Shown here one piece after another: positions 1 through 8,451 of a stretch of DNA of 44,992 nucleotides. The stretch's first letter is position 1. Every line of letters begins with the position of its first letter. Below the pieces are notes generated by a model. The model searched no databases. It was given only the letters and a program-made list of their open reading frames with translations, and had not been told where the DNA came from. Position numbers and translations under genes: made by a program. The DNA comes from Oscillospiraceae bacterium. Its GTDB lineage: Bacteria > Bacillota > Clostridia > Oscillospirales > Acutalibacteraceae. Where the stretch lies: contig SVOJ01000023.1 of NCBI GenBank assembly GCA_015066385.1, positions 1 to 44,992 of the forward strand. Direction: 5' to 3'.

Positions 1-171
1 TTTTGCGGCAAAGGGATTTCGCCCGTTGCGACGGGCGACGAAAGGCTCCGCCTCTCGACACCGCAAACTTTTGAAAAAGTTTGATCAAAACTTTTTAATG
101 ACTGACGAAAGACATAAATTAACCCGATAAACCGTAATTTGTTAATTTTTCAAACAATCCGTGCTTAGCCG
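1..171. repeat. Intergenic palindromic repeat
   Basis: No gene is seen here. Positions 20-37 form a perfect hairpin (CGCCCGT, loop TGCG, ACGGGCG). Positions 64-83 form a second one (CAAACTTTT / AAAAGTTTG), followed by the overlapping palindrome AGTTTGATCAAAACT. Positions 129-140 hold the 12-mer AAACCGTAATTT, which recurs at 24298 and 32772 and, inverted, at 32520. The layout suggests a mobile intergenic repeat at the window edge; its left boundary lies outside the window. Confidence 0.55.
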
Positions 172-204
172 CAAAAACACGGCAGTACCGAAAGGTACTG
201 CCGT
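172..204 (-). terminator. Rho-independent terminator of the EF-G-like gene
   Basis: On the minus strand an 11-bp perfect stem (ACGGCAGTACC / GGTACTGCCGT, positions 179-189 and 194-204) with a 4-nt loop is followed by a U tract (plus-strand A run 173-177). It lies 26 bp beyond the stop codon at 230. Confidence 0.9.
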
Positions 205-229
205 AATGCTTTTATAAGTGAGCGAAGAC

Positions 230-2275
230 TTAGTCTTCTTCTTCCATGTTCTTCTTGGCTTCTTCGATAACCTTCATGGCTACGTTTGCGGGAGCTTCTT
301 CGTAGCGGGTGAATTCAAAGCTGAAGTAGCCTCTGCCTGCAGTGACGGAACGAAGAATGGTTGCGAAGTCGCCCATTTCTGCCATGGGAACTTCTGCTTC
401 CAGGCACTGGAGTTTGGGATCTTCTGCAGGACCCATGCCCTGTACACGGCCGCGGCGCTTTGTGACGTCGCCCATGATGTCGCCCATGTTGTCGCTGGGC
501 ATGTAAGCCTTCAGTGTGCCGATGGGTTCAAGGATAGCGGGGGATGCATCGGGATTGAGCTTCTTGAAAGCAAGGGAAGCGGCGGTCTTGAATGCCATTT
601 CCGAAGAGTCAACAGGATGGTAAGAACCATCGTACAGGGTAGCCTTCAAGCCGACAACGGGGTAGCCTGCTACAAGGCCTCTTGCAACACATTCGCGAAG
701 ACCTTTTTCAACTGCGGGGAAGAAGTTCTTGGGAACGGAGCCGCCGAAGACTTCTTCGTCGAAGATCAGATCATCGCTGTCGCAGGGAGAGAAGCGGATC
801 CAAACATCACCGAACTGACCGTGACCGCCGGACTGCTTCTTATGACGGCCCTGGACTTCAACGGTCTTGCGGATGGTTTCTCTGTAAGCAACGCGGGGAA
901 CAACGAGGTCAACTTCAACGCCGAATTTGGTTTTGAGTTTGTTGACGATGATGTCAAGATGCTGTTCGCCGAGACCGGAGAGAACCTGTTCCTTGGTTTC
1001 TTCGTTGATGGTGAATGCGATGGTGGGATCTTCTTCCATGAGCTTCTTAAGACCGGAAGCGACCTTTTCTTCTTCACCTTTCTTGCGGACTTTGACTGCC
1101 ATGGAAAGGCAGGGAGCGGGGAAGGAAACGCCGTCAAGTTCAACGGGACTCTTCTGTGCGCTCAGGGTATCACCTGTGATGGTGTTGGAAAGCTTTGTAA
1201 TAACACCGATGTCACCTGCGGGGATGGCTGCGGTGTCTTCCTGCTTGCCGCCGCGGACGGTGATCAGTTTGCCCATTCTTTCGGGTTCACCCGTACGGCT
1301 GTTGACAACAGCAGCGTCAGCGGTGAGTTTGCCGGAAATGACCTTGAAGAAGCTCATCTTGCCGACGAACGGGTCAGCGACGGTTTTGAAGCAGATCGCG
1401 GCAACATTGCCGTTTTCGTCACACTTGAGATCTTTTTCAACTATTGTGGAAGCGGCAGGAGCAAAGTTAACGATAGAATCAAGAAGAATGTCAACTGCAT
1501 CGGTGGTGTAACCCGCGCAGGCGAATACGGGATATACGGAACCGTCAGCAATACCTGCGGACAGACCCTTGACGATTTCTTCGTGGGTGAATTCTTCTTC
1601 CATGAAGAACTTTTCCATCAGTTCGTCGTCAGCGGAAGCAACGGCTTCGCTGAAGATTGCCTTCATTTCAGCAATAGCATCGTTTTCGGGCATGGCAACT
1701 TCGCTTGCTTTGCCGTTATTGTATGCAAATGCCTTGCCCTGTGCAAAGTCAACATAAGCCTTGACTGCATCGTTTTCCATGTAGGGAACAACGACGGGGC
1801 AGATGGGTGCACCGTATTCTTCTTTCAGGGCTTCAAGAGTCTTGAAGAAGTCGGTGTTTTCAGCGTCGCAACGGGTAACTGCGAACATCTTGGCAATATT
1901 TCTCTGGGAAGCTGCTGCATAAGCCTTTTCAGCACCAACGTCGATGCCGCTGCCTGCGGAAAGAACGATAAGTGCGGCATCAGCTGCGCGCATACCTTCG
2001 GAAACACCGCCTGCAAAGTCGAACAGACCGGGTGTGTCAAGAAGGTTGATCTTTGTATTTTTCCATTCAAGGGGAGCAACTGCGGTGGAAACGGAAGCCT
2101 TGCGGCGCTTTTCTTCCGCATCAAAGTCCATGACGGTGTTGCTGTCGGCAGTTCTGCCGAGTCTGTCGGTTGCACCGGCAATGTAAAGCATTGCTTCGGC
2201 AAGTGTGGTCTTACCCTTGCCGCCGTGACCGGCGATGGCAATGTTACGAATGTTTTCTGCTGTGTAGAGTTTCAA
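230..2275 (-). CDS. EF-G-like translational GTPase
   Basis: The 681-residue product has the full elongation factor G domain order: GTPase domain, beta-barrel domain II, then domains III-V. The P-loop GHGGKGKT is at about residues 16-23 and the G3 motif DTPG at 80-83. The G4 motif, normally NKxD, reads TRCD (about 134-137), so guanine recognition may be weakened or altered. This resembles the second, EF-G-like paralogue of many Clostridia rather than the str-operon fusA; no rpsL or rpsG lies nearby. I chose the TTG at 2275 because AAGGAGG lies about 8 nt upstream; the in-frame ATG at 2305 would place that site inside the gene. It is a single-gene unit with its own promoter and terminator. Its exact role (translocation, ribosome rescue or stress) cannot be read from sequence. 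Confidence 0.88.
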   Translation of the reverse strand: MKLYTAENIRNIAIAGHGGKGKTTLAEAMLYIAGATDRLGRTADSNTVMDFDAEEKRRKASVSTAVAPLEWKNTKINLLDTPGLFDFAGGVSEGMRAADAALIVLSAGSGIDVGAEKAYAAASQRNIAKMFAVTRCDAENTDFFKTLEALKEEYGAPICPVVVPYMENDAVKAYVDFAQGKAFAYNNGKASEVAMPENDAIAEMKAIFSEAVASADDELMEKFFMEEEFTHEEIVKGLSAGIADGSVYPVFACAGYTTDAVDILLDSIVNFAPAASTIVEKDLKCDENGNVAAICFKTVADPFVGKMSFFKVISGKLTADAAVVNSRTGEPERMGKLITVRGGKQEDTAAIPAGDIGVITKLSNTITGDTLSAQKSPVELDGVSFPAPCLSMAVKVRKKGEEEKVASGLKKLMEEDPTIAFTINEETKEQVLSGLGEQHLDIIVNKLKTKFGVEVDLVVPRVAYRETIRKTVEVQGRHKKQSGGHGQFGDVWIRFSPCDSDDLIFDEEVFGGSVPKNFFPAVEKGLRECVARGLVAGYPVVGLKATLYDGSYHPVDSSEMAFKTAASLAFKKLNPDASPAILEPIGTLKAYMPSDNMGDIMGDVTKRRGRVQGMGPAEDPKLQCLEAEVPMAEMGDFATILRSVTAGRGYFSFEFTRYEEAPANVAMKVIEEAKKNMEEED

Positions 2276-2362
2276 GTGTTTTTCCTCCTTATTCCTTCCG
2301 CGCATGGAGCGGACAGGACCTATTTACAAAGTAACGTGTTAAAAAACACGGCAACAGAAATA

Positions 2363-2391
2363 ATTATATCATAGTTAAAAACTATTTTCAA
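2363..2391 (-). promoter_or_regulatory. Sigma-A promoter of the EF-G-like gene
   Basis: On the minus strand a TTGAAA -35 (2391-2386) and a perfect TATAAT -10 (2368-2363) are separated by 17 bp. The spacer contains the palindrome ATAGTTTTTAACTAT, a possible operator. The 5' leader holds a short CGTGTT/AACACG hairpin near 2335-2350. Confidence 0.75.
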
Positions 2392-2450
2392 TTATTAGAT
2401 ATTTCAATATTTGAGCCTTACTTTTAGGCAATCTGCATATTTTTTTGCAA

Positions 2451-3731
2451 TTATCTGCCGTTTGTGAGCGTTTGCAGGTTTCTTTCCATCAAATCAAAGA
2501 ATCGCTCAACAATGCGTTTGTCTTCTTCATTTCCGCGTACACACATCGACAATGTGAGCACACCGCCCAGGGATGTGGCAGACACAAGGGCAAAGGGTTT
2601 GTATTTGACAGCACCCGTCATGAAGCCGTCTTTCGGCGCATGACTGCAAAGGGAATAGCCCTCGCTGTCGAGCACACCGATGTTGCTCATGGCAAGCAGC
2701 GGGTTGGAATAGCCGAGTTTGATGACCCCTTCCGCTGCGGTCTGCGGTAAAATGCCGTAGCCGAATTTAAGAAGCGGCAGACCGTAAAGTCCCATAAACG
2801 GATCATTCTTGAATTTTTCAACTGATTTTTGGGTGTATTTCAACGTTTCAAAAATGTCTTTTCCGCGTTCGGGAATGTTGCATTGCATGAATGCGGTGTG
2901 GTTGGTAATGCCAAGTCCGTCGGTGTTTTTTATGTGTCTTCGCAGGTCAATGGCGCACGAAATGGTGACACTGTCCGAAAGTGCATAGTTGCCTAACTCA
3001 TAAAGGCTGAAAAAGTAAGCGGCAACAAGCAGGTCATTGACGGTGGCGCCGAGTGTTTTGCCGGCTTTTCGCAGAGCCGTAAAACGGTCGGCATCGATTT
3101 TGCGAAGGGCAATAAAGGATTTGTCATGCAGGTTGTTTTCTGTCAGCGGAAAACGGTGATCGTCTTTTGCACACACATTTTTGTAGAGATTCTGTGCCAT
3201 TTTCTTTTCACGGCGGGAGAAATCCCTGTAAATTTCATCATAAGAACGACTGCCATCCCGAAGTCCGATGGGGCTTTTGCCGTTCTCCACATAGTCTGTG
3301 TATGCCTGACAGAAACTGCGTACAAAATATTTCAAATCGCCGCCGTCCATACACATGTGGTTTTCCACAATGCAAAGCACGCTTTCGGTTTCATTGTAAA
3401 ATACGGCAACGCGGATCTGCACGGGGGCATCAGGCTCAATGTACTGGGTCAGGAATGCATCCGCATCCGCCTGCAGGTCATCACTTTCGCAGACGGTCAG
3501 TACATCGTCAATGGTATAGTCATTGACTCTCCAATGGGCGGTCAGTTTTGTGTCAATGAATGAAGAATGAAGTACCGGTGCTTTTTCCATAAAGCACAGC
3601 AGCACCGTTCTGAGTGCCTGTATATCTATTTTATAATCATAATATAAAGCAACATGAACCATACGGTCGTTGAAACCGCGGAACAGGTAGTGCATTTTAT
3701 CCCATAATTCGGCTGTCAGTCTTCTTTCCAT
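2451..3731 (-). CDS. Condensation/CAT-superfamily acyltransferase
   Basis: The 426-residue protein has the fold signature of the CoA-dependent acyltransferase superfamily (chloramphenicol acetyltransferase, NRPS condensation domains, PapA/alcohol acetyltransferase). The catalytic motif reads NHMCMDG (residues 124-130). It keeps the catalytic second His and the DG of HHxxxDG, but the first His is Asn. A hydrophilic N-terminal half and a C-terminal half carrying a DFGWG-like region, here degraded, fit the family length of 400-450 residues. There is no signal peptide or carrier domain, so the acyl donor is probably acyl-CoA; the acceptor is unknown. It is the last gene of an overlapping minus-strand set: its start overlaps the upstream membrane-protein gene by 16 bp, implying translational coupling. 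Confidence 0.7.
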   Translation of the reverse strand: MERRLTAELWDKMHYLFRGFNDRMVHVALYYDYKIDIQALRTVLLCFMEKAPVLHSSFIDTKLTAHWRVNDYTIDDVLTVCESDDLQADADAFLTQYIEPDAPVQIRVAVFYNETESVLCIVENHMCMDGGDLKYFVRSFCQAYTDYVENGKSPIGLRDGSRSYDEIYRDFSRREKKMAQNLYKNVCAKDDHRFPLTENNLHDKSFIALRKIDADRFTALRKAGKTLGATVNDLLVAAYFFSLYELGNYALSDSVTISCAIDLRRHIKNTDGLGITNHTAFMQCNIPERGKDIFETLKYTQKSVEKFKNDPFMGLYGLPLLKFGYGILPQTAAEGVIKLGYSNPLLAMSNIGVLDSEGYSLCSHAPKDGFMTGAVKYKPFALVSATSLGGVLTLSMCVRGNEEDKRIVERFFDLMERNLQTLTNGR

Positions 3732-4522
3732 ATATTTTCCAACTCCTGTTTAATGGAATATCTGCCTTTGTAAAGTACTGTGCCGAGCACAAGAAGGATA
3801 TCCGCAACCACTGCAGCGACCATCATCCACCAGCCCGGGTTCCATGCGATGAATCCCGCAAGTCCGAGCAGGGCATACAAAAGCCCCGTAACGGCAGGGA
3901 TATATAAAAGCCAGCTTAAAAACGCAAATTTCTGTTTTGTCAGGCTTGCCAGTATGCCGTCCCCCAGAAGCATCAGTGCAACCGCTGCCAAAAACAGCAG
4001 ATAAGCATTTTCAACACCGAACGGAAGGCGGATAACAAGGAATATGAACTGCGCAAGCACCATGACCGACCCTGCTACACAAAGTCGTGCAATGGGATAA
4101 AAGGGTGTGTCGGTCAGATGCGAAGCCAGAAACACCAGCAGATAAACGACCATGAGCGATACACCGCCCTCGATGATCAGCCATGTCGGATGCCAGACAC
4201 TTGTTGCAAACCCGATGCCGAGAAATGCAATCACAAGAGCGAGCATATAAATACCGATGTTTCGCGGCAGATTCCGGATTCTCTTTTTGTCCTTTTCTTT
4301 TGCAAGAAAGTCAAAATATCCTTGTTCGATATGCATATTCTCACTGCATACAAGGTCTATGATGACATTTTCATCATCAAGCCCCCGTTTGTGCAGGAGT
4401 GCACTACGTTTTTCCATCGCTTCTAAAACCGACCTTTTGTAAGAAAAGGTCAGTTCATCATTCGGCTGGTCTTTCATCTGATTTTCAATGAAATCAGGGT
4501 AGTTTTTCATTTTACTTTTCAC
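3716..4522 (-). CDS. Polytopic membrane protein of unknown function
   Basis: The 268-residue product has a charged cytoplasmic N-terminus (about 90 residues, rich in Lys/Asp/Glu) followed by about six hydrophobic helices and a short charged C-tail. I do not recognise the family securely; the soluble N-terminal part resembles the helical domains of DUF1700/HAAS-type proteins only in composition. The start is a GTG that overlaps the stop of the upstream gene (GTGA overlap at 4519-4522). The ATG at 4510 is the alternative and has AAGGA about 14 nt upstream. Overlaps with both neighbours show one transcript. It may anchor the acyltransferase at the membrane or form its transport partner; this is inference. 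Confidence 0.7.
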   Translation of the reverse strand: MKSKMKNYPDFIENQMKDQPNDELTFSYKRSVLEAMEKRSALLHKRGLDDENVIIDLVCSENMHIEQGYFDFLAKEKDKKRIRNLPRNIGIYMLALVIAFLGIGFATSVWHPTWLIIEGGVSLMVVYLLVFLASHLTDTPFYPIARLCVAGSVMVLAQFIFLVIRLPFGVENAYLLFLAAVALMLLGDGILASLTKQKFAFLSWLLYIPAVTGLLYALLGLAGFIAWNPGWWMMVAAVVADILLVLGTVLYKGRYSIKQELENIWKED

Positions 4523-6639
4523 TTTCCTTTTTTGCCGCCGACGGTGTATTCAAGCAGTTTGAATGTTTCTCCCGATTTGGTGTCATAACGGAACATCCAT
4601 CTTGCGCTGCCGCCGTCGGACGTTGCGGCATTTTTGAAGAAGTCGATTTCTTTGTCATTGAAGCACTGCGTATCGGAAACGGCATGTGCTATTTTCTGTA
4701 ATTGTGTACCGTCTGCATGTATGCTGTACAGCGATTGCAGTTCCTTGGTGTGCAGATTGCCCTCTTCATCGCGGAAGGAATGAATTTCATCAGCCGCAAG
4801 GAAGAAAAGCATCCCGTTTTGCATGATCAGCATCTTACGCATATCTGCAAACAAAACCAGCTTACCTGTGCCGTCCGGCAGACAAGAGCAGAGATTGCCG
4901 TCTGTATCTGCATAATAAAGTCGGCCGCAGTGCATGCCGCAGAGTGTGCGGACGCCGTCGGTGATGTTTGTCTGCTTGTGATTCTGCGTGTCAATGCGGT
5001 ACAGAATGCGGTTGTTTGCATCGCCGACGGTCGCGTATGCATAATGACGGTCTGTCAGTTCAACCGTATCCGCAATTTTCAGCAGTTGTTCGTCTTGTCC
5101 GCTTTGCAGGTCAACACAATACAGGCTTTTCTGCAATTTGTTGCCGATTGTGTAATAAACCAGATTACCGTTTATTACGCAGACAGAATAAATGTTGCTT
5201 GCCAATAACCGTTCGTGCGGGTCTTGTCCAATGGTAAAAACATAAAGATTTTTGTTGTCTGCCGTCGGTGCATTGCGTGTGTAGAGAATGCTGTTTTCTT
5301 CAAATCCGCACAGTTCAATGCGGTTGCGGCAGACGGGAAAAACCTCTCCGCTTGCAAGGAAGAATGCAAATGTTTCACCGCGACTGTCCGCGAAAAGCAG
5401 AATTCCGTTGCCGGTACCGTGAATGGTTGCAGTATCTTCCAGAAGAACGGTTTCGGCCATGGTTTCGGGGTTTATGCGTGCGAATACTTTCGGTCCTTTT
5501 CCTTCTTTGGAGCGATAGGTGCAATACAAAGAACAGGGATCGTCCGTTTCAACCGCCGTCATTTCGGGAAATGTGCGTTTGCGGTCGAATTCGATGCTTG
5601 TTTTTTCGGTCAGATCAAACTGCAGGAGTTTGTTTTTTACATCCAGATACAGAATGCGGTCGGCATTTGTCAGCAGAATTTTTGCAAGCCCTCTGATGAT
5701 CGGTTCTGCGGACGGTTTTCCGTTTTCGAGTGCATACAAGGCATTGCCTTTTTCAATATACAAACGACCTGCGATTTGCAGAATTTCAAGAAAACGATAA
5801 CAACGGTTTACATCTTTGAGCAGTGTTGCTGTGTTTTTATATCCTTTGAAGCGTTGCAGGGCATTGACGGCTTCTTTGACCTGTTTTTGTGCTAACTGAT
5901 TGCCGATTTTACGGTATTCGACTTCCAGATCGATACCGACTTCGGCAAAACGCTCGGACATGGCACGGTTGTTGGTATCAAGATTTGCTTTGACGGCGGG
6001 AATTTCCTCAACCGTGCGCGGAAGTTGTATTTCAGTGAGAACAGTTTGAATATGCTGTATTTTTTCATGCAAGACAGCGCAGTCGTTTTCATTGGCACCG
6101 AACAGTTTTGCATTTTCGGTATAATAGGTCAGCAGACGAATGATTTCGCTGCTTTTATTCTGTGTAAATGCCACCGCCTGACGCAAAGAATCAAAGTATG
6201 CGGCGGCTTCTTTCTTTTGATTTTGCGTATACAGGTCTGCTGCCGCTGTAACTGCAAGAGAAAAGCCCTGTGCTTTTTTCAGAACCGGGGTATAAATGCA
6301 TTCAAAGGCAAGCATCCATGCGGCGGCATCATTGCAGGCACTCTGCAGAAAACGGCTGACGAGCTGTTCGGTCTGCTCAACGGTATAACGGTGTGCAAGT
6401 ACCCACGCATCCCAATCGAAGGAGTCAAAAAAGAATCTTACAAATGCAAGTGCGGTGCGTACGTCGGCAATATCGGCAAGCACATCCGCTTCATTTTGAG
6501 TCGGTGCAGACGGTGTCTGTGTCGGGCGAACGGGAATGCCGCAATAAGGACAAATGACTTTGCGGACATCGTTTGCAATTTTCAGGGAATGTGTACAATG
6601 CGGGCAATACAGCAGGCGCAAGCGTTTTTCTTTTTCCAT
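4519..6639 (-). CDS. Zinc-ribbon protein with DUF5050-like beta-propeller C-terminus
   Basis: The 706-residue product opens with a zinc ribbon (CPHC at about residues 12-15, CPYC at about 30-33), followed by a Pro/Thr-rich linker. A helical region runs to about residue 280. The C-terminal 400 residues are made of repeats of the form 'gn.iyYtd....l..i..dG....l', typical of DUF5050/YWTD-like propellers, with the repeated pattern LYYADTDGNL or VYYTIGNKL. No signal peptide or membrane segment is seen, so it is probably cytosolic. AGGAGA lies 6 nt upstream of the ATG. It leads the three-gene overlapping set; a scaffolding or ligand-sensing role is possible but unproven. Confidence 0.65.
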   Translation of the reverse strand: MEKEKRLRLLYCPHCTHSLKIANDVRKVICPYCGIPVRPTQTPSAPTQNEADVLADIADVRTALAFVRFFFDSFDWDAWVLAHRYTVEQTEQLVSRFLQSACNDAAAWMLAFECIYTPVLKKAQGFSLAVTAAADLYTQNQKKEAAAYFDSLRQAVAFTQNKSSEIIRLLTYYTENAKLFGANENDCAVLHEKIQHIQTVLTEIQLPRTVEEIPAVKANLDTNNRAMSERFAEVGIDLEVEYRKIGNQLAQKQVKEAVNALQRFKGYKNTATLLKDVNRCYRFLEILQIAGRLYIEKGNALYALENGKPSAEPIIRGLAKILLTNADRILYLDVKNKLLQFDLTEKTSIEFDRKRTFPEMTAVETDDPCSLYCTYRSKEGKGPKVFARINPETMAETVLLEDTATIHGTGNGILLFADSRGETFAFFLASGEVFPVCRNRIELCGFEENSILYTRNAPTADNKNLYVFTIGQDPHERLLASNIYSVCVINGNLVYYTIGNKLQKSLYCVDLQSGQDEQLLKIADTVELTDRHYAYATVGDANNRILYRIDTQNHKQTNITDGVRTLCGMHCGRLYYADTDGNLCSCLPDGTGKLVLFADMRKMLIMQNGMLFFLAADEIHSFRDEEGNLHTKELQSLYSIHADGTQLQKIAHAVSDTQCFNDKEIDFFKNAATSDGGSARWMFRYDTKSGETFKLLEYTVGGKKGK

Positions 6640-6695
6640 GTCTTTTCTCCTGTTATTTTATAATGATATGTAAAACATTAAAAATACTGAAAATT

Positions 6696-8306
6696 TTAAT
6701 GATAAGTGCCGAAATGAATCGGTTCCATGATTGATTCCAGTTTTTTTAATCCCTTGTCCGCCAATCTTTTCATGGTTTGTCCTTTTGCCATATCTCTGAC
6801 AAAACCGGCAATGTTATCAACCATCATGGAAACAGACGGATACATGGTCGGAAGCATGGTCACGGTTCCGTTTTCAAAGCGGAACACAAGAATACGGGAT
6901 GCAAGGCATTCCATCGGGCGGATAACGACCTTTAATGTGTAGTTGTCCTCCCAGACGGCCGCAGCAGCAAACAGGTAAGGACGACTGCAAACAAAGCCCT
7001 TTGTATAGCGGTAATTACCGTCCATGCCGCATTCGATGGTGTTCATACAGTTGCTTTCGTGCCAGGTGAAACGGCAGCAGTCTGTCAGAAATTCAAATTT
7101 AACCGTGTGAATATTCCCGCCGCGGTCTTTGGTCATGTAGGTCGCGGGAACGGGGATGACGCTGAACGGAAAACCGATGGTGTTGATCAGTCTGTGCTTT
7201 GCAAAATGAATATTTCTGCCGTCAAGCAGTTTTTCCATCGGGCTTCGGATTTGTGAATCCTGCAGGGTATCAAACGGGTTATTGTTGCAGAAATCTTTTA
7301 ATTCTTTTTGTGCATTTGCATCGGGTGCATTCCCGCTGATTGCATTGGTAAATAAATCCGTAACGGCTTGCCAGATCGGGCCGTTGTCGGTTTCGCCGCC
7401 TGTAAAGCAAACAAGCATTCCGTTGTTGCGGTGCACGGCGGCAATCTGGCTGTACATTCCTTCACCGCAATACACGTTTTCGTCTCGCATCCAGAAACTG
7501 TAGCCGTATCCGTTTTGCAGTTGCGTGTCGTTGGCAATATCGTCTTTTTGTTGGCTGACGGTGGCTTCTTGTAACCATGCGGCGGGAATGACCTGTTTGC
7601 CGTTGAATACGCCGCCGTTCTGTATGCAGACAAATATTTTTGCCATGGATTCAGGGGAGAGGTTGATGCCCCAACCGCCCGATTCAATGCCTTTATGGTC
7701 GGTTTCCCAGAACGGAGTGCGGATGCCGAGCGGTTGCCACAGTCGTTCTTCAAGATAGTCAACCACGCTTTGTTTCAATACGCGGTTGAGGATGGCACAG
7801 ACACAGTAACTGTTTTCATTGACATATTCAAATTTTTCGCCCGGTTCATGGATCCATTTCGCATCAAACAAATGCGGCAGCCAATCCTTGTCTGTTTTGT
7901 TCAGCAGATAACTCGGTCTTTTTCCGCTGTTCATGCTGATGAGATTGCGGACGGTCATATTTTTCATTTTTCCGGCATCGGAGCCGAAATCGTATTCGGG
8001 GAACCAATCAACAACGCGGTCATCCAATGAGAGTTTTCCTTCCGTCACCGCAAAACCGAGTGCAATGCCCGTGATATTTTTACTGATGGAATACATGCAA
8101 TGCGGCTGATTTGCCGCAAACGGAAAACGGAAACACTCTGCGGCAACAATACCGTTGCGAATGATCATGCAGGAATGCCAGTTGCAGTTGCTTGTGTTCA
8201 ATTTTTGTAATGCCGCAAGAATAACAGCACTTGAAAGCCCTGCTTCTTCAGGCGTTTTTGCACGCGGAAGATAAACATAATCGGCATCATTCGGAAGTTT
8301 TTTCAT
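6696..8306 (-). CDS. Serine hydrolase, class-C beta-lactamase/DD-peptidase fold
   Basis: The 536-residue protein has the active-site SxxK motif SISK (residues 73-76) in the context MYSISKNITG. A Tyr motif (YVN) lies about 100 residues later, followed by a His/Gly-rich third motif region, as in the Beta-lactamase (PF00144) family. The C-terminal 180 residues form an extra domain of beta-rich character. There is no signal peptide, so the enzyme is probably an intracellular esterase or amidase rather than a drug-resistance lactamase. I chose the ATG at 8306, which has a G-rich ribosome site just upstream; the longer frame reads through the intergenic region. It is divergent from the dockerin protein gene and 57 bp ahead of the zinc-ribbon operon, so it may be co-transcribed with it. 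Confidence 0.8.
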   Translation of the reverse strand: MKKLPNDADYVYLPRAKTPEEAGLSSAVILAALQKLNTSNCNWHSCMIIRNGIVAAECFRFPFAANQPHCMYSISKNITGIALGFAVTEGKLSLDDRVVDWFPEYDFGSDAGKMKNMTVRNLISMNSGKRPSYLLNKTDKDWLPHLFDAKWIHEPGEKFEYVNENSYCVCAILNRVLKQSVVDYLEERLWQPLGIRTPFWETDHKGIESGGWGINLSPESMAKIFVCIQNGGVFNGKQVIPAAWLQEATVSQQKDDIANDTQLQNGYGYSFWMRDENVYCGEGMYSQIAAVHRNNGMLVCFTGGETDNGPIWQAVTDLFTNAISGNAPDANAQKELKDFCNNNPFDTLQDSQIRSPMEKLLDGRNIHFAKHRLINTIGFPFSVIPVPATYMTKDRGGNIHTVKFEFLTDCCRFTWHESNCMNTIECGMDGNYRYTKGFVCSRPYLFAAAAVWEDNYTLKVVIRPMECLASRILVFRFENGTVTMLPTMYPSVSMMVDNIAGFVRDMAKGQTMKRLADKGLKKLESIMEPIHFGTYH

Positions 8307-8387
8307 TTTTATTCCCCCCCACTCTATTATACCAAAAAAAGAAATAACAGTCAATTTTTGTTTTTCTTTTTATTTCTGATAAAATCA

Positions 8388-8416
8388 TTGCAATATCTGA
8401 AAAAGTGTTGTATAAT
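8388..8416 (+). promoter_or_regulatory. Promoter of the LCAT-like dockerin gene
   Basis: TTGCAA (8388-8393) and a perfect TATAAT (8411-8416) are separated by 17 bp. The ribosome site GGAGG follows about 25 bp downstream. Confidence 0.7.
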
Positions 8417-8451
8417 AATTATAATTATGTACTTCTTTGGAGGAACAACAG

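Noticed and set aside
230-2275. Ribosomal-protection tetracycline resistance gene
   Set aside because: The protein is EF-G related, but no Tet(M/O/W)-type signature is recognised. The altered G4 motif and context fit an EF-G-like housekeeping paralogue better.
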